Origin: Enterobacter cloacae complex sp. R_G8
GTDB lineage: Bacteria > Pseudomonadota > Gammaproteobacteria > Enterobacterales > Enterobacteriaceae
DNA: 64,000 nucleotides
Direction of reading: 5' to 3'
NCBI RefSeq assembly: GCF_024599795.1
Contig: NZ_CP102246.1
Span: 3,472,001-3,536,000 of the forward strand
Under the pieces are notes generated by a model. The model saw nothing but the letters and a program-made list of their open reading frames with translations, was not told the origin of the DNA and made no database searches. The position numbers and the translations under genes are program-made. This document shows, piece after piece, positions 23,587-34,223 of the stretch (positions within the stretch are counted from its first letter, which is position 1; each line of letters starts with the position of its first letter).

Positions 23587-23907
23587 TCAGGCCTTTTCCA
23601 GCGTACACAGCAACGGATGCTCGTTCTCCCTCGCATAGTCGTTCACCATCGCCACTTTGGTTTCCGCCACCTCGGCGGTAAAGATGCCGCAGATAGCTTT
23701 GCCACGATAATGAACGGTAAGCATCAGTTGCGTTGCACGTTCTACATCATAAGAAAAGAACTTTTGTAGCACGTCAATAACAAATTCCATCGGCGTGTAA
23801 TCATCGTTCATTAACATAACTTTATACATAGATGGCGGTTTTAGCGCGTCACGCACTTTGTCTTCCGCCAGCTGGTCAAAATCCAGCCAGTCGTTGGTCT
23901 TACCCAT
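23587..23907 (-). CDS. clpS: ClpA adaptor protein ClpS
   Basis: 106 residues from the ATG at 23907 ([15 protein letters not shown]). The frame is open 20 codons upstream but that part is not conserved. The N-degron pocket motif ([10 protein letters not shown] near residue 34) and conserved HY in LTVHYRGKA are visible. It recognises Leu, Phe, Tyr or Trp at protein N-termini and delivers them to ClpA. First gene of clpS-clpA, divergent from cspD across 267 bp. Confidence 0.97.
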   Translation of the reverse strand: MGKTNDWLDFDQLAEDKVRDALKPPSMYKVMLMNDDYTPMEFVIDVLQKFFSYDVERATQLMLTVHYRGKAICGIFTAEVAETKVAMVNDYARENEHPLLCTLEKA

Positions 23908-24174
23908 TTTGCATAACCACTTTGAATCTACCTCAGATGTTAGATAACAATCATCTATTACTGTCATCCGCGATGTCTGTCACAAACTGTTGCAATAGCG
24001 TTAACTGCTTCAAACTTTGGTTGATTATTGTCCCATCTCCAGCGCCAAACGCTTGACGGTTTCTTTCGATTCTCTAAATTGTACAAGCGTGAGATGGCGA
24101 GGTTTTGAACAGCCCCCACTCCACCACCGGTTCATTCCATCTTAACTTATAAGATTTACGAAGGATGTCGAAGC

Positions 24175-24396
24175 ATGGAAATGGGTACTGTTAAGTGGTT
24201 CAACAACGCCAAAGGGTTTGGCTTCATCTGCCCCGAAGGCGGCGGCGAGGATATCTTCGCTCACTATTCCACCATTCAGATGGATGGTTACAGAACGCTC
24301 AAAGCCGGGCAGTCCGTCCGGTTCGATGTACATCAGGGACCTAAAGGCAATCACGCAAGCCTTATCGTACCGATTGAAGCAGAAACGGTTGCATAG
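24175..24396 (+). CDS. cspD: Cold-shock-like protein CspD
   Basis: 73 residues, one fewer than E. coli CspD, differing mainly at the C-terminus. One cold-shock domain carries RNP1 KGFGFICP and RNP2 DIFAHYS. In E. coli it is made in stationary phase, not by cold, and inhibits DNA replication; it is a Lon substrate. The gene has its own promoter region and a hairpin downstream. The E. coli neighbourhood cspD/clpS is conserved. Confidence 0.96.
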   Translation: MEMGTVKWFNNAKGFGFICPEGGGEDIFAHYSTIQMDGYRTLKAGQSVRFDVHQGPKGNHASLIVPIEAETVA

Positions 24397-24427
24397 CTCT
24401 CTGTTTTATTGTGTACATCCCGCCGTC

Positions 24428-24457
24428 AAAATGCCAGCCCGATCGGCTGGCATTTTT
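24428..24457. terminator. Bidirectional terminator between cspD and macB
   Basis: AAAATGCCAGCC (24428-24439) and GGCTGGCATTTT form a 12-bp stem with a 5-nt loop and T tract. It can end both convergent genes. Confidence 0.88.
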
Positions 24458-24466
24458 ATTTTCGGG

Positions 24467-26407
24467 TTATTCCCGAGCCAGCGCATCCACCGGATCCAGT
24501 CGCGCCGCGTTGCGGGCCGGCAGCCAGCCAAACAAGATGCCGGTAAAGGTCGAGCATAAAAATGCGGTAAGAATGGCTACCGGTGAAAACCCAATCTCCC
24601 AGCCGGGTAAGAAAATCTGCAGAGCAAAGGCGATCATCATCGACAGCGCAATCCCCATGGCGCCGCCCACCAGACACACCAGCACCGCTTCAATCAAAAA
24701 TTGCTGCAGCACGTCGCTGGCTCTGGCCCCGACCGCCATGCGAATACCAATTTCCCGGGTACGTTCCGTCACCGAGACCAGCATGATATTCATTACCCCG
24801 ATACCGCCAACAACCAGCGAGATCACCGCCACCAGCGTCAGGAACAACTGAAGAGTACGTGTGGTCTTTTCCGCCGTTTTCAAGAGGCCATCCATGTTCC
24901 AGGTGAAGAAATCCTTCTTCCCGTGACGCAGGGTTAACAGCCGCTCAAGCTGCTGTTCGGCCAGCGCGCTGTCATAACCCTCCTTGACGCGCACGGTGAT
25001 AGAGTTCAGCCATGACTGCCCCATAATCCGCCCGGAAATGGTGCTGTACGGTAGCCAGACGCGCAGGATCTTGCTGCTGCCAAACATGGACTGCTTCTCT
25101 TCCGCCACGCCAATCACGGTGGCTGGCATGTTCCCTACGAGGATCACTTCGCCCACGACGTTGGTTTTATTGGGGAAGAGCTGTCTGCGCGAGTTCGCGT
25201 CCAGTACCACCACCTGCGCCCTGCCTGCCAGCTGTTCGGCGTTGAAGGTGGCCCCTTCGCTGAAGGTCATGCCGTAGACGTTGAAATAATCCCCGCTGAC
25301 GCCGTTCGCGCTGGCGGCAACATCCACGTTACCCACCCGCAGGCGGAGGTTTTGCGACACGGCAGGCGTCGCCGAATTGACCCACGGCTGTTTCTGAATG
25401 GCCGCCAGGTCGTCGTATTTCAATGCCTGCTGATATTGCGGCTCGTCGTCACCAAAGTCTTTCCCGGGATAAACGTCAATGGTGTTGGTCCCGATAGCGC
25501 GGATATCCGCCAGCACCAGCTGTTTGGCGGCATCGCCCACCACCACAATCGACACCACCGATGCGATACCGATGATGATCCCAAGCATGGTCAGCAACGT
25601 GCGCATTTTATTCGCCGCCATCGCCAGCCAGGCCATGGTCAGCGCCTCACGAAAACCGCTGGAAAACTGTCCCCAGCCGGTTGCAGCAGGCAAGGCTTCT
25701 TTTTGCGCGGCCGCTCTGGACGCACGAGGCGGCGGGTTGCTCACCAGCTCGCCGTCGTGGATCTCGATAATGCGTTCAGCCTGCGCCGCCACCTGCGGAT
25801 CGTGAGTCACGATGATGACCGTGTGCCCCTGATCGCGAAGCTGATGGAGGATCGCCATCACCTCTTCGCCGGAATGGCTGTCGAGCGCTCCGGTGGGTTC
25901 ATCGGCCAGGATCACCTGCCCGCCGTTCATCAGCGCACGGGCAATACTCACGCGCTGCTGCTGACCGCCAGAAAGCTGTGAGGGCTGATAATCTACCCGC
26001 TCCGCCAGGCCAAGACGCGTTAACAGCGCCTGCGCCCGCGCGAGGCGTTTCTTGCGCTCCACGCCCGCGTACACCGCCGGCACTTCCACGTTCTGCGCCG
26101 CACTCAGGTGAGAGAGCAGATGGTAACGCTGAAAGATAAAACCGAAGTGCTCCCGGCGCAGCTTCGCCAGCGCGTCGCCGTCCAGAGTGGAAACGTCCGT
26201 TCCGGCCACGCGATAGGTGCCGCTGGTCGGTTTGTCCAGACAGCCAAGAATGTTCATCAGCGTCGATTTGCCGGAGCCGGACGCACCGACAATCGCCACC
26301 ATCTCGCCCGCTTCCACGCGCAGGGAGATGCCCTTCAGCACCTCCACCGGACCATCGCCCGACGGATAGCTGCGACGAATGTCAGTCAGCTCAAGCAACG
26401 CCGTCAT
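24467..26407 (-). CDS. macB: Macrolide/toxin export ATPase-permease MacB
   Basis: 646 residues (648 in E. coli). The N-terminal ATPase has Walker [10 protein letters not shown] near residue 41, signature LSGGQQQR and Walker [13 protein letters not shown]. Then come a first membrane helix near 272, a large periplasmic domain, and three C-terminal helices with an FtsX fold. With MacA and TolC it drives export of macrolides, enterotoxin and porphyrins by a periplasm-pumping cycle. Its start overlaps the macA stop by 4 bp (ATGA). Confidence 0.97.
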   Translation of the reverse strand: MTALLELTDIRRSYPSGDGPVEVLKGISLRVEAGEMVAIVGASGSGKSTLMNILGCLDKPTSGTYRVAGTDVSTLDGDALAKLRREHFGFIFQRYHLLSHLSAAQNVEVPAVYAGVERKKRLARAQALLTRLGLAERVDYQPSQLSGGQQQRVSIARALMNGGQVILADEPTGALDSHSGEEVMAILHQLRDQGHTVIIVTHDPQVAAQAERIIEIHDGELVSNPPPRASRAAAQKEALPAATGWGQFSSGFREALTMAWLAMAANKMRTLLTMLGIIIGIASVVSIVVVGDAAKQLVLADIRAIGTNTIDVYPGKDFGDDEPQYQQALKYDDLAAIQKQPWVNSATPAVSQNLRLRVGNVDVAASANGVSGDYFNVYGMTFSEGATFNAEQLAGRAQVVVLDANSRRQLFPNKTNVVGEVILVGNMPATVIGVAEEKQSMFGSSKILRVWLPYSTISGRIMGQSWLNSITVRVKEGYDSALAEQQLERLLTLRHGKKDFFTWNMDGLLKTAEKTTRTLQLFLTLVAVISLVVGGIGVMNIMLVSVTERTREIGIRMAVGARASDVLQQFLIEAVLVCLVGGAMGIALSMMIAFALQIFLPGWEIGFSPVAILTAFLCSTFTGILFGWLPARNAARLDPVDALARE

Positions 26408-27519
26408 TTCGCCGCTCCGGGCAGGGTTTCGCTGGTGACTACCTCGTCACCCTCTTCCAGCCCTTTCACCACCACCACGTCGGTATCGTTGCGTGCGCCA
26501 ATCACCACTTCACGCTCGCGCGTTTCGCCGTTGCGTAGCACCTTCACCTTATAGCGGTTGTCCCCGGCAGATTCTCCCAGCGCAGAAAGCGGGACGGTCA
26601 GCACGTTTTTAACGCCCGTAAGCTGAATATGGACCTGCGCGGTCATATCCAGACGCAGCACGCCCTGCGGGTTAGGGACTTCAAAACGGGCATAGTAGAA
26701 GATCGCATCGTTCACTTTTTCCGGCGTGGGCAGAATGTCCTTCAGCACGCCTTCATAGCGCGTCTGCGGATCGCCCAGCACGGTAAACCAGGCGTTCTGC
26801 CCCGGCTTCAGATGGATAACATCCGCCTCGGAAACCTGCGCTTTCACAAGCATTGTGCTCATATCCGCCAGCGTCAGAATGTTCGGCGCCTGTTGGGCGG
26901 CAATCACCGTCTGACCCTGAAGCGTGGTGATCTGGGTCACTTCCCCGGCCATGGGCGCCACGATCTTCGTATAGTCGAGGTTGGTTTTCGCCGTATCCAG
27001 CGAAGCCTGATTGCGCTTGATTTGCGCGTCAATGGTGCCAATCTGCGCCTGTTTCACCGCCAGTTCGGTGGCGGCCGTGTCGAGATCCTGTTTCGAGATC
27101 GCCTGCGTTTTGGCCAGCGCCTGCTGGCGCGTCAGGGTCACCTGGGCGAGGTTTCGCTCCGCCAGCGCCTGCGCACGCTGCGCGCGCAGCTCCATCAGCG
27201 TAGCTTCCACTTCCCGGATCTGGTTCTCGGCCTGCTCAGGATCGATAACGCCGAGCAGCTGCCCCTTTTTCACCTTATCGCCAATCTCAACGGACAGCGT
27301 TTTTAACTGTCCGCTCACCTGCGCCCCCACGTCCACCTTGCGCAGGGCATCGAGTTTGCCTGTGGCGAGCACGTTTTGCTGCAGTTCGCCCGGACGGACG
27401 ATCAGTGTTTGATACTGCGGAACAGGCGCGTTGAGCACTTGCCACAACCAGTACCCACCCGCTACCACCGCTATCGCCAGCAGCAGAAACCACTTTCTGC
27501 GTTTTCCCTTAAGGTTCAT
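26404..27519 (-). CDS. macA: Macrolide efflux periplasmic adaptor MacA
   Basis: 371 residues, the E. coli length. N-terminal membrane anchor (about 10-27), lipoyl halves, a long alpha-hairpin (about 90-180, rich in Gln, Ala, Leu and Glu) and beta-barrel regions typical of HlyD-type adaptors. It links MacB to TolC and stimulates the MacB ATPase. First gene of macAB, divergent from ybjX with a shared 159-bp control region. Confidence 0.97.
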   Translation of the reverse strand: MNLKGKRRKWFLLLAIAVVAGGYWLWQVLNAPVPQYQTLIVRPGELQQNVLATGKLDALRKVDVGAQVSGQLKTLSVEIGDKVKKGQLLGVIDPEQAENQIREVEATLMELRAQRAQALAERNLAQVTLTRQQALAKTQAISKQDLDTAATELAVKQAQIGTIDAQIKRNQASLDTAKTNLDYTKIVAPMAGEVTQITTLQGQTVIAAQQAPNILTLADMSTMLVKAQVSEADVIHLKPGQNAWFTVLGDPQTRYEGVLKDILPTPEKVNDAIFYYARFEVPNPQGVLRLDMTAQVHIQLTGVKNVLTVPLSALGESAGDNRYKVKVLRNGETREREVVIGARNDTDVVVVKGLEEGDEVVTSETLPGAAK

Positions 27520-27613
27520 AAATATTCCAAATAATTGTTCTGGCTTTCATCAACGTTGATTCTATCTAAACCACTCCTCAACGAAACCCCTGATTTCGGG
27601 AAATGCCTGGATT

Positions 27614-27630
27614 TGTTGACACGACGTTGA
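27614..27630 (+). promoter_or_regulatory. Possible PhoP box upstream of ybjX
   Basis: TGTTGA and CGTTGA repeat at 11-bp spacing, resembling the PhoP direct repeat (T/G)GTTTA-N5-(T/G)GTTTA with three mismatches. ybjX/virK is PhoP-regulated in relatives. No clear -10 follows at the usual distance, so this is tentative. Confidence 0.35.
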
Positions 27631-27678
27631 CAAAGGGCCTGCTGAAATAACGCCATTCCATAAGAAGCAGGATCTCAC

Positions 27679-28635
27679 ATGTCTTCCATCGTCGATACAC
27701 CCCATTCCACTCCGTCACAGCCAAAATCCGGCTGGCAGCTGTTTAAAAACCTGGTCACCGGTGCCATTACGCCGGGTCTGGCATGGCAAAACCCTGCTTA
27801 TCGACGTAAGTTTGCGCTTCGCACCCTGGCGACGCCCCTCAGCACCGCGCGCCTGCTCTCAAGCCTGGCAAAGCAGCCTCGTCTGATGCAAATACTGCAG
27901 GTTCAGCCCGGTCTGCCGTGCCGCCTGCACCGCCCGTGGCTGACCGTGAATATGGATCGCCCGCATGCGCTGGAAGCCCTGAACTGGCACTACCAGACCA
28001 TGAGCAACCACCTGCCGGCCGCGCTGCTCAAAGGCTATCTTTCTAAACAGGGCGTGACGCTCCTGACTTTAACCGGTAAGGATGAACAGCAATTTACCGT
28101 TCGGTTATGCGCCGATGCGTTCCTGGATAAAGAAGGAGAAGCGACCCTCGTCTTCTGTGATCATCAGGATACCGTGCTGGCGGAAATAACGTTTACGCTG
28201 TGCCCGTTTGAAGGCAAAAGCACACTCTTTATCGGCGGCCTGCAGGGGGCGAAAGCCCACGTTCCGCATGAGCTGATCCAGAAAGCAACCAAGGCGTGCC
28301 ATGGCCTGTTCCCGAAACGTCTGCTGGTTGAAACCGCGATGACGCTTGGCGGAGCTTTCCCGGTGGAACAGATTGTCGCGGTGAGTAATGCCACCCACAT
28401 CTATCGCAGCTGGCGTTACCGGAAGAAAAAAGAGGGGAAACTGCTGGCGGATTACGACAGCTTCTGGATCTCCCTCGGCGGACACAAACAGGATAACGGT
28501 AACTTCGTGCTACCGCTTGCCATGCCGCGTAAGTCCATGGAAGAGATTGCCAGTAAAAAACGGGCTGAATACCGCCGCCGCTATGAGCTGCTGGATAGCC
28601 TGACGGAGCAGGTCACCCAGGCAACCCGGCGTTAA
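27679..28635 (+). CDS. ybjX: VirK/YbjX family protein (DUF535)
   Basis: 318 residues (about 330 in E. coli YbjX). Soluble, with no signal peptide. The conserved C-terminal half is visible (GLQGAKAHVPHELIQKATK near residue 188, and an SWRYRKKK segment). In Salmonella VirK and E. coli YbjX, PhoPQ controls the gene and it is linked to envelope stress and resistance to host peptides; the biochemical role is unknown. Its last four bases overlap the end of ybjD on the opposite strand. Confidence 0.92.
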   Translation: MSSIVDTPHSTPSQPKSGWQLFKNLVTGAITPGLAWQNPAYRRKFALRTLATPLSTARLLSSLAKQPRLMQILQVQPGLPCRLHRPWLTVNMDRPHALEALNWHYQTMSNHLPAALLKGYLSKQGVTLLTLTGKDEQQFTVRLCADAFLDKEGEATLVFCDHQDTVLAEITFTLCPFEGKSTLFIGGLQGAKAHVPHELIQKATKACHGLFPKRLLVETAMTLGGAFPVEQIVAVSNATHIYRSWRYRKKKEGKLLADYDSFWISLGGHKQDNGNFVLPLAMPRKSMEEIASKKRAEYRRRYELLDSLTEQVTQATRR

Positions 28636-30290
28636 TCGGCTTTCCCGCGTGCCAGCCACAGGACGCGGGAGAACATTTTGCGCAGCAGCGTCGGCACTGA
28701 CTCCACCCCCCGCCTTCCCGCTTCTGTCGCCACTTCAATGGCTAAATCCGGCTTTGAAGAGCGGTGGATCGCTTTGGCAATCACGCGCCGCATGTTCATC
28801 GGCACATCGACCGGCACCATCGCTATCCGGTGGAACACATCGTCGAACCCCTGGCGATACATAAAGTGCTCCATGTCCATCGCCGGCAGCATGGTTAAAT
28901 GGTCGCGCTCCTCTTCTCGCTCATCGTTTAACAGGCTGCGCACGGTAGACGCATATTTTTTCCCCGCCTCATCGCCGTCGACCAGCACGTGCCATTCGAT
29001 GCCCATCCGCCGGGCGAATTTGATCAGCGGTTTTAATCCTGACTGCGCAAACTCGATGACCTTAATCCCTTCCGCATCAAAATGGTGACCACACTGGCGC
29101 GCCAGCTCGTTGATGACCCAGGTCTCGGTTTCCCCCTCCACAAGGAGCCAGCAGCGGGCAAACAGCGACGAGGCACGATTAAAGCGGATATGAAACGCGA
29201 TACGGCGACCATCCTCGGCATTCATCCCTCCCGGCCCCAGCCGGTAAGCAGAAACGCGCGATGATTCACGCACCAGGCGGCAAACATACTCGACCGGCGT
29301 CAGAGACAACAGTTCGCCGGAATTGGTGGTGGTAATGCGCTGAAGCGGCAGCAGATTCAGCAGGTGCCAGGCAACGGAGAGCATGATCGGGTGCAGACGT
29401 GTTTCCGGGTCTTCCACCAGCAGCAGCGGACGCGCATCGCGATCCAGACGAACGGTTCCTTTGGCCTGCAGAAGCGTGGAAAACAGCCCCAGTAAAATCA
29501 CCCGATGGGTGCGCCCACCGGGCCGGTCGATCATCCGGTTAATGATGTCGAGATAACGCCAGCTTCGCTGCTCATCGTGGGAACGGCGGCGCATCAGACG
29601 ATGGCGCGATTGTGACGTCCCCTGCTCGGAAAAATAGTGCTCCAGCAGTTGCACCATGGCAGAGAGCCCCTGGCGGATTTGCCCATCGGTGAGATTTTGC
29701 GGACGCGAAACCAGCTCGCGTGCCAGGAAATCAAGCTCGCGGGCGGTGACTTCCACTTCCGGCATATTTGGCACAGTACCGTTACGGATACGCCGCATAA
29801 AACGCGCGTCGCGCAAGCGTAACACCGGGGAGAGACGGATCAGATGGCGGGCCAGGTCGTCGATATTGTCCAGCGGGATGGGGTTGCCCTTTTCGTCAAG
29901 AAAATCACGCAGGGTCAGTACCCCGTCGTTCTCTGACATCTCGCCTTCCAGGCGATAAAAAATACGGTGGAAGCCATCGTCGCTCTGAACCCAGCACGGT
30001 GACATGGGGCGAAAACGACGCACGCGGTGACGCCCCGGCTCGGATTCACGGAAGGTCAGAATAATATGGAGATGCTTCTCGCGGCCGTTGACATCGCCGG
30101 GCGGAAACCAGAAATCGTCATGCACGAAGTGGTACAAATCGCCTTCGGGCGACAGCAGCAGCGTCAGCGCATCCAGCAGGCTGGACTTACCCCAGGCGTT
30201 CTCACCGATCAGGACGTTGTTCTGCTCCAGATGCAGTGACAGGCGGTTTATACCGCGAAACCCGACAATATCCACACGTTCGAGAAGCAT
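28632..30290 (-). CDS. ybjD: OLD-family ATP-dependent endonuclease YbjD
   Basis: 552 residues, the E. coli length. The N-terminal ABC-type ATPase has Walker A GENAWGKSS near residue 34. The C-terminal TOPRIM nuclease half is visible (LLVEGETETWVIN near 382, LVDGDEAGKKY near 437). Related OLD nucleases cut DNA in phage defence or repair; the role of YbjD is not established. It is a single gene, converging on ybjX. A CTATACT box at 30334-30340 on the minus strand may be its -10. Confidence 0.93.
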   Translation of the reverse strand: MLLERVDIVGFRGINRLSLHLEQNNVLIGENAWGKSSLLDALTLLLSPEGDLYHFVHDDFWFPPGDVNGREKHLHIILTFRESEPGRHRVRRFRPMSPCWVQSDDGFHRIFYRLEGEMSENDGVLTLRDFLDEKGNPIPLDNIDDLARHLIRLSPVLRLRDARFMRRIRNGTVPNMPEVEVTARELDFLARELVSRPQNLTDGQIRQGLSAMVQLLEHYFSEQGTSQSRHRLMRRRSHDEQRSWRYLDIINRMIDRPGGRTHRVILLGLFSTLLQAKGTVRLDRDARPLLLVEDPETRLHPIMLSVAWHLLNLLPLQRITTTNSGELLSLTPVEYVCRLVRESSRVSAYRLGPGGMNAEDGRRIAFHIRFNRASSLFARCWLLVEGETETWVINELARQCGHHFDAEGIKVIEFAQSGLKPLIKFARRMGIEWHVLVDGDEAGKKYASTVRSLLNDEREEERDHLTMLPAMDMEHFMYRQGFDDVFHRIAMVPVDVPMNMRRVIAKAIHRSSKPDLAIEVATEAGRRGVESVPTLLRKMFSRVLWLARGKAD

Positions 30291-30662
30291 ACATCCCCCG
30301 AGAAATGACCACTTTTTCCTTTAAGTTATCAGCAGTATAGCGGGAGGATGCCGTGCAGAACACTGCCATACGTCCCGATTATTCTTTGCAGGCGCGAAAA
30401 AATTAAGAATTTACGTGGCAAGTTTCATTTGAAATAGTTTCAACAGCACAACAAACTATTGCCCGCAAATTGGACTATGCTCTATTCACCTCCAGTTTGA
30501 ACAAGGATCGACATCACATTGCCTTAAATCAAATTAACCGAATTTATTTAAGTGGCGAAGGGGTGTTAATGGTTTTTAAAATACGGGCTCTTTGAGTCGT
30601 CATCCCTTTATGGCGATATATCCCGCGCGCGGGAAAGCGTGCGGAAGTTTATTGAGGTGGTT
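30291..30662. promoter_or_regulatory. Divergent ybjD-aqpZ intergenic region
   Basis: 372 bp with no credible gene. A minus-strand CTATACT (30334-30340) could be a sigma-S or sigma-70 -10 box for ybjD. A plus-strand CTATGCT (30475-30481) is a similar candidate for aqpZ, with TTGCCC 11 bp earlier, too close for a -35. A CGCGCGCG run at 30628-30635 forms part of a small palindrome. None is certain. Confidence 0.35.
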
Positions 30663-31358
30663 ATGTTCAGAAAATTAGCAGCAGAATGCTTTGGTACATT
30701 CTGGCTGGTGTTTGGTGGCTGCGGTAGTGCCGTTCTGGCAGCAGCATTTCCGGAACTCGGCATTGGTTTTGTCGGCGTCGCGCTGGCATTTGGTTTAACG
30801 GTATTAACCATGGCCTTCGCCGTGGGACATATTTCCGGTGGTCATTTTAACCCGGCTGTGACATTAGGCTTATGGGCCGGTGGTCGTTTCCCGGCCAAAG
30901 AGGTCATTGGTTATATTGTCGCTCAGGTCGTGGGCGGTATTATTGCTGCAGGCGTTCTGTACGTGATTGCCAGCGGTAAAGCCGGCTTTGACGCCGCAGC
31001 CAGCGGTTTTGCGTCCAACGGCTTCGGTGAGCATTCGCCTGGCGGCTACTCCATGCTCTCCGCCATTGTGATTGAAATTGTGCTGACCGCCGGCTTCCTG
31101 CTGGTGATCCACGGCGCGACCGACAAATACGCCCCTGCGGGCTTCGCGCCCATCGCCATTGGTCTGGCACTGACCCTGATCCACCTGATCTCCATTCCGG
31201 TGACCAACACTTCTGTGAACCCGGCGCGCAGTACCGCTGTCGCCATCTTCCAGGGCGGTTGGGCACTTGAGCAGCTGTGGCTGTTCTGGGTTATGCCGAT
31301 CGTCGGCGGTATTCTGGGCGGCGTGCTGTATCGCACCCTGCTGGAAAAACGCGATTAA
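30663..31358 (+). CDS. aqpZ: Aquaporin Z
   Basis: 231 residues from the ATG at 30663, chosen because GAGGTGG lies before it and the protein then equals E. coli AqpZ in length; the open frame begins 8 codons earlier. Six membrane helices and two half-helices carry the NPA motifs (HFNPAVT near residue 61, SVNPARST near 184), with the selectivity arginine in the second. It is a water channel of the inner membrane. A possible intergenic-repeat terminator follows. Confidence 0.97.
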   Translation: MFRKLAAECFGTFWLVFGGCGSAVLAAAFPELGIGFVGVALAFGLTVLTMAFAVGHISGGHFNPAVTLGLWAGGRFPAKEVIGYIVAQVVGGIIAAGVLYVIASGKAGFDAAASGFASNGFGEHSPGGYSMLSAIVIEIVLTAGFLLVIHGATDKYAPAGFAPIAIGLALTLIHLISIPVTNTSVNPARSTAVAIFQGGWALEQLWLFWVMPIVGGILGGVLYRTLLEKRD

Positions 31359-31367
31359 TCTTTCCCT

Positions 31368-31399
31368 CCCTCTCCCTGTGGGAGAGGGCCGGGGTGAGG
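31368..31399. repeat. Intergenic hairpin repeat, family A, copy 2 (inverted)
   Basis: CCCTCTCCC (31368-31376), loop TGT, GGGAGAGGG (31380-31388), then CCGGGGTGAGG. It is the reverse complement of the copy at 21189, right after the aqpZ stop. Confidence 0.8.
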
Positions 31400-31406
31400 A
31401 CAACAG

Positions 31407-31445
31407 GCCGGGTAAGGCGCAGCCGCCACCCGGCTTTCTTTTTGC
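31407..31445 (+). repeat. REP-like repeat, family B, copy 1, possible aqpZ terminator
   Basis: GCCGGGT (31407-31413) and ACCCGGC (31428-31434) enclose AAGGCGCAGCCGCC. A T-rich run follows, so it may end the aqpZ transcript. It resembles the copy at 35214. Confidence 0.7.
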
Positions 31446-31516
31446 CGCTTTACTGAACAGCCTTTATTGGGTAGTGTCTCTGGCGCTTAACAGATACTCA
31501 CAAGGACCGGTTGTTC

Positions 31517-32416
31517 ATGTTTTCAGGACTCCTCATTATTCTCCTGCCCTTAATCGTGGGCTACCTGATTCCGCTGCGTCGTGAATCCGCATTACGGCTT
31601 ATCAACCGTTTTCTCAGCTGGATTGTTTACGTCATTCTTTTCTTTATGGGGATTAGCCTGGCCTTTCTGGATAACCTGGCGACCAATCTGCTGGCGATCC
31701 TGCATTATTCTGCCGTGACTGTTGTGGTTATTTTGTTCTGCAATATCGCCGCGTTATTCTGGCTTGAGCGTACTATTCCGTGGAAAAACCACCACCATCA
31801 GGAAAAACTGCCCTCCCGAATTGCGATGGCGCTGGAATCATTAAAACTGTGCGGCGTCGTGGTGCTCGGTTTTGTGCTTGGGCTCACCGGATGGTCTTTT
31901 TTACAGCACGCCACCGAAGCCAGCGAATATACCCTGATCTTCCTGCTGTTCCTTATTGGTATCCAGTTACGCAATAATGGCATGACGCTGAAACAGATTG
32001 TCCTGAATCGTCGGGGAATGATTGTTGCCGTTATCGTGGTCGCCAGCTCAATGGTCGCCGGGGTGATTAACGCCTTTCTTCTCGACCTGCCGTTGAAAAC
32101 CGGGCTGGCCATGGCCTCCGGATTCGGCTGGTATTCCCTTTCCGGTATCCTGCTGACCGAATCATTCGGTCCGGTGATTGGCAGCGCCGCCTTCTTTAAC
32201 GACCTGGCGCGGGAGTTAATCGCCATCATGCTGATCCCGGGTCTGGTTCGCCGCAGCCGCTCTACCGCGCTGGGTCTGTGCGGTGCCACGTCGATGGACT
32301 TTACCCTGCCAGTATTACAACGTTCAGGGGGTCTGGAGATGGTGCCCGCCGCCATTGTGCACGGTTTTATTCTGAGCCTGCTGGTGCCTGTTCTGATGGC
32401 CTTTTTCTCCGCCTGA
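31517..32416 (+). CDS. lysO: L-lysine exporter LysO
   Basis: 299 residues from the ATG at 31517 (AAGGA upstream; the frame also has a TTG two codons earlier). It matches E. coli LysO (YbjE) at equal length. About eight hydrophobic segments, with conserved SGFGWYSLSGILLTESFG near residue 202 and SMDFTLPVL near 259. It exports lysine and the antimetabolite thialysine. In E. coli it is ArgR-controlled; I did not find a clear ARG box here. Confidence 0.94.
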   Translation: MFSGLLIILLPLIVGYLIPLRRESALRLINRFLSWIVYVILFFMGISLAFLDNLATNLLAILHYSAVTVVVILFCNIAALFWLERTIPWKNHHHQEKLPSRIAMALESLKLCGVVVLGFVLGLTGWSFLQHATEASEYTLIFLLFLIGIQLRNNGMTLKQIVLNRRGMIVAVIVVASSMVAGVINAFLLDLPLKTGLAMASGFGWYSLSGILLTESFGPVIGSAAFFNDLARELIAIMLIPGLVRRSRSTALGLCGATSMDFTLPVLQRSGGLEMVPAAIVHGFILSLLVPVLMAFFSA

Positions 32417-32450
32417 TACCTCTCTGGCGGTAGGGCTCCTGCCGCCAAAA

Positions 32451-32464
32451 TTGCGCTAAATCAA
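32451..32464 (+). promoter_or_regulatory. Putative FNR site upstream of hcp
   Basis: TTGCGCTAAATCAA matches 8 of 10 FNR positions and uses the same half-sites as the dmsA site. It is centred 77.5 bp upstream of the NsrR-like site. E. coli hcp-hcr is FNR-activated. Confidence 0.55.
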
Positions 32465-32523
32465 TCTCCCTCCACTTAGTACAAGAAAGCCCTTTTCAGC
32501 GTTGTGGCACAGGCATAACCTTA

Positions 32524-32546
32524 AACATGTATATCAAATATAACTT
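32524..32546 (+). promoter_or_regulatory. NsrR-like operator of hcp-hcr
   Basis: A 23-bp inverted repeat of the 11-1-11 NsrR type: left half AACATGTATAT, centre C, right half AAATATAACTT. NsrR is the nitric-oxide-sensing repressor of hcp in E. coli. The site lies 15 bp before the start codon. Confidence 0.75.
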
Positions 32547-32560
32547 TAACAGGTGTGATT

Positions 32561-34213
32561 ATGTTTTGTGTGCAATGTGAACAAACTATCCGTACCCCGG
32601 CAGGCAATGGCTGTTCTTACGCGCAGGGTATGTGCGGTAAAACCGCAGAGACATCAGACCTGCAGGATCTGCTGATTGCTGCCCTGCAGGGGCTTTCCGC
32701 CTGGGCATTCAAAGCCCGCGAGTACGGTATTGTCGACCACTACGTAGACAGCTTTGCGCCGCGCGCCTTTTTCTCCACGCTGACTAACGTTAACTTTGAT
32801 TCGCCGCGCATTGTCGGGTACGCCCGTGAAGCGATTGCCCTGCGCGAAGCGCTGAAAGCACAGTGCCTGAATGCCGATGCCAGTGCCCGCGTGGACAACC
32901 CGATGTCAGAACTGCAGCTGGTGAGCGACGATCTGGGCGAGCTGCAGCGTCAGGCCGCAGAATTTACCCCGAACAAAGACAAAGCGGCGATTGGCGAGAA
33001 CATTCTCGGCCTGCGCCTGCTGTGCCTGTACGGCCTGAAAGGTGCCGCAGCCTATATGGAGCACGCACACGTGCTTGGCCAGTACGATAACGACATCTAC
33101 GCGCAGTACCACAAAATCATGGCGTGGCTGGGCACCTGGCCTGCCGATATGAATGCGCTGCTTGAGTGCTCCATGGAAATCGGCCAGATGAACTTCCGCG
33201 TGATGAGCATTCTGGATGCCGGTGAGACCAGCACTTACGGCCACCCAACGCCAACCCAGGTCAACGTGAAAGCGACCGAAGGCAAATGTATTCTCATCTC
33301 CGGCCACGACCTGAAAGATCTCTACAACCTGCTGAAGCAGACCGAAGGCACCGGCGTTAACGTTTATACCCACGGCGAAATGCTGCCCGCACACGGCTAC
33401 CCGGAACTGCGTAAATTCAAACACCTGATCGGGAACTACGGTAGCGGCTGGCAGAATCAGCAGGTCGAGTTTGCCCGCTTCCCGGGCCCAATTGTGATGA
33501 CCTCTAACTGCATCATCGACCCGACCGTCGGCGCGTATGATGACCGCATCTGGACCCGCAGCATCGTCGGCTGGCCGGGCGTGAGCCACCTTGAAGGTGA
33601 CGATTTCGGTCCGGTGATCGCCCAGGCGCAGCAGATGGCGGGCTTCCCGTACAGCGAAATTCCGCACCTCATCACCGTCGGTTTTGGCCGCGAAACGCTG
33701 CTCGGCGCCGCAGACTCGCTGATTGACCTTGTCAGCCGTGAAAAGCTGCGCCACATCTTCCTGATTGGCGGCTGTGACGGCGCGCGCGGTGAGCGTAACT
33801 ACTTCACCGATTTCGCCACCCGCGTGCCGGAAGATTGCCTGATCCTGACGCTGGCCTGCGGTAAATACCGTTTCAACAAGCTGGACTTCGGCAACATTGA
33901 AGGGCTGCCACGTCTGGTGGATGCTGGTCAGTGTAACGATGCCTATTCAGCCATCATTCTGGCGGTCACGCTGGCGGAGAAACTGGGCTGCGGCGTGAAC
34001 GATCTGCCGCTGTCGCTGGTGCTCTCCTGGTTCGAGCAGAAAGCGATTGTGATCCTGCTGACCCTGCTCTCTCTGGGCGTAACCAATATCGTCACCGGCC
34101 CGACCGCGCCAGGCTTCCTGACGCCGGACCTGCTGGCCGTGCTGAACGAGAAATTCGGTCTGCGTTCCGTGACCACCGTAGAAGAAGATATGCAACAACT
34201 GCTGAGCGCGTAA
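32561..34213 (+). CDS. hcp: Hydroxylamine reductase / hybrid cluster protein
   Basis: 550 residues from the ATG at 32561 (AGGTG upstream; a second ATG two codons earlier is less likely). It matches E. coli Hcp at equal length. The N-terminal cysteines (Cys3 and Cys6, then CSYAQGMC) hold an iron-sulfur cluster; the C-terminal part holds the hybrid 4Fe-2S-2O cluster. It is proposed to reduce nitric oxide or hydroxylamine and to act in protein S-nitrosylation in anaerobic cells. hcr follows after 10 bp. Confidence 0.98.
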   Translation: MFCVQCEQTIRTPAGNGCSYAQGMCGKTAETSDLQDLLIAALQGLSAWAFKAREYGIVDHYVDSFAPRAFFSTLTNVNFDSPRIVGYAREAIALREALKAQCLNADASARVDNPMSELQLVSDDLGELQRQAAEFTPNKDKAAIGENILGLRLLCLYGLKGAAAYMEHAHVLGQYDNDIYAQYHKIMAWLGTWPADMNALLECSMEIGQMNFRVMSILDAGETSTYGHPTPTQVNVKATEGKCILISGHDLKDLYNLLKQTEGTGVNVYTHGEMLPAHGYPELRKFKHLIGNYGSGWQNQQVEFARFPGPIVMTSNCIIDPTVGAYDDRIWTRSIVGWPGVSHLEGDDFGPVIAQAQQMAGFPYSEIPHLITVGFGRETLLGAADSLIDLVSREKLRHIFLIGGCDGARGERNYFTDFATRVPEDCLILTLACGKYRFNKLDFGNIEGLPRLVDAGQCNDAYSAIILAVTLAEKLGCGVNDLPLSLVLSWFEQKAIVILLTLLSLGVTNIVTGPTAPGFLTPDLLAVLNEKFGLRSVTTVEEDMQQLLSA

Positions 34214-34223
34214 GGAGTATTTC

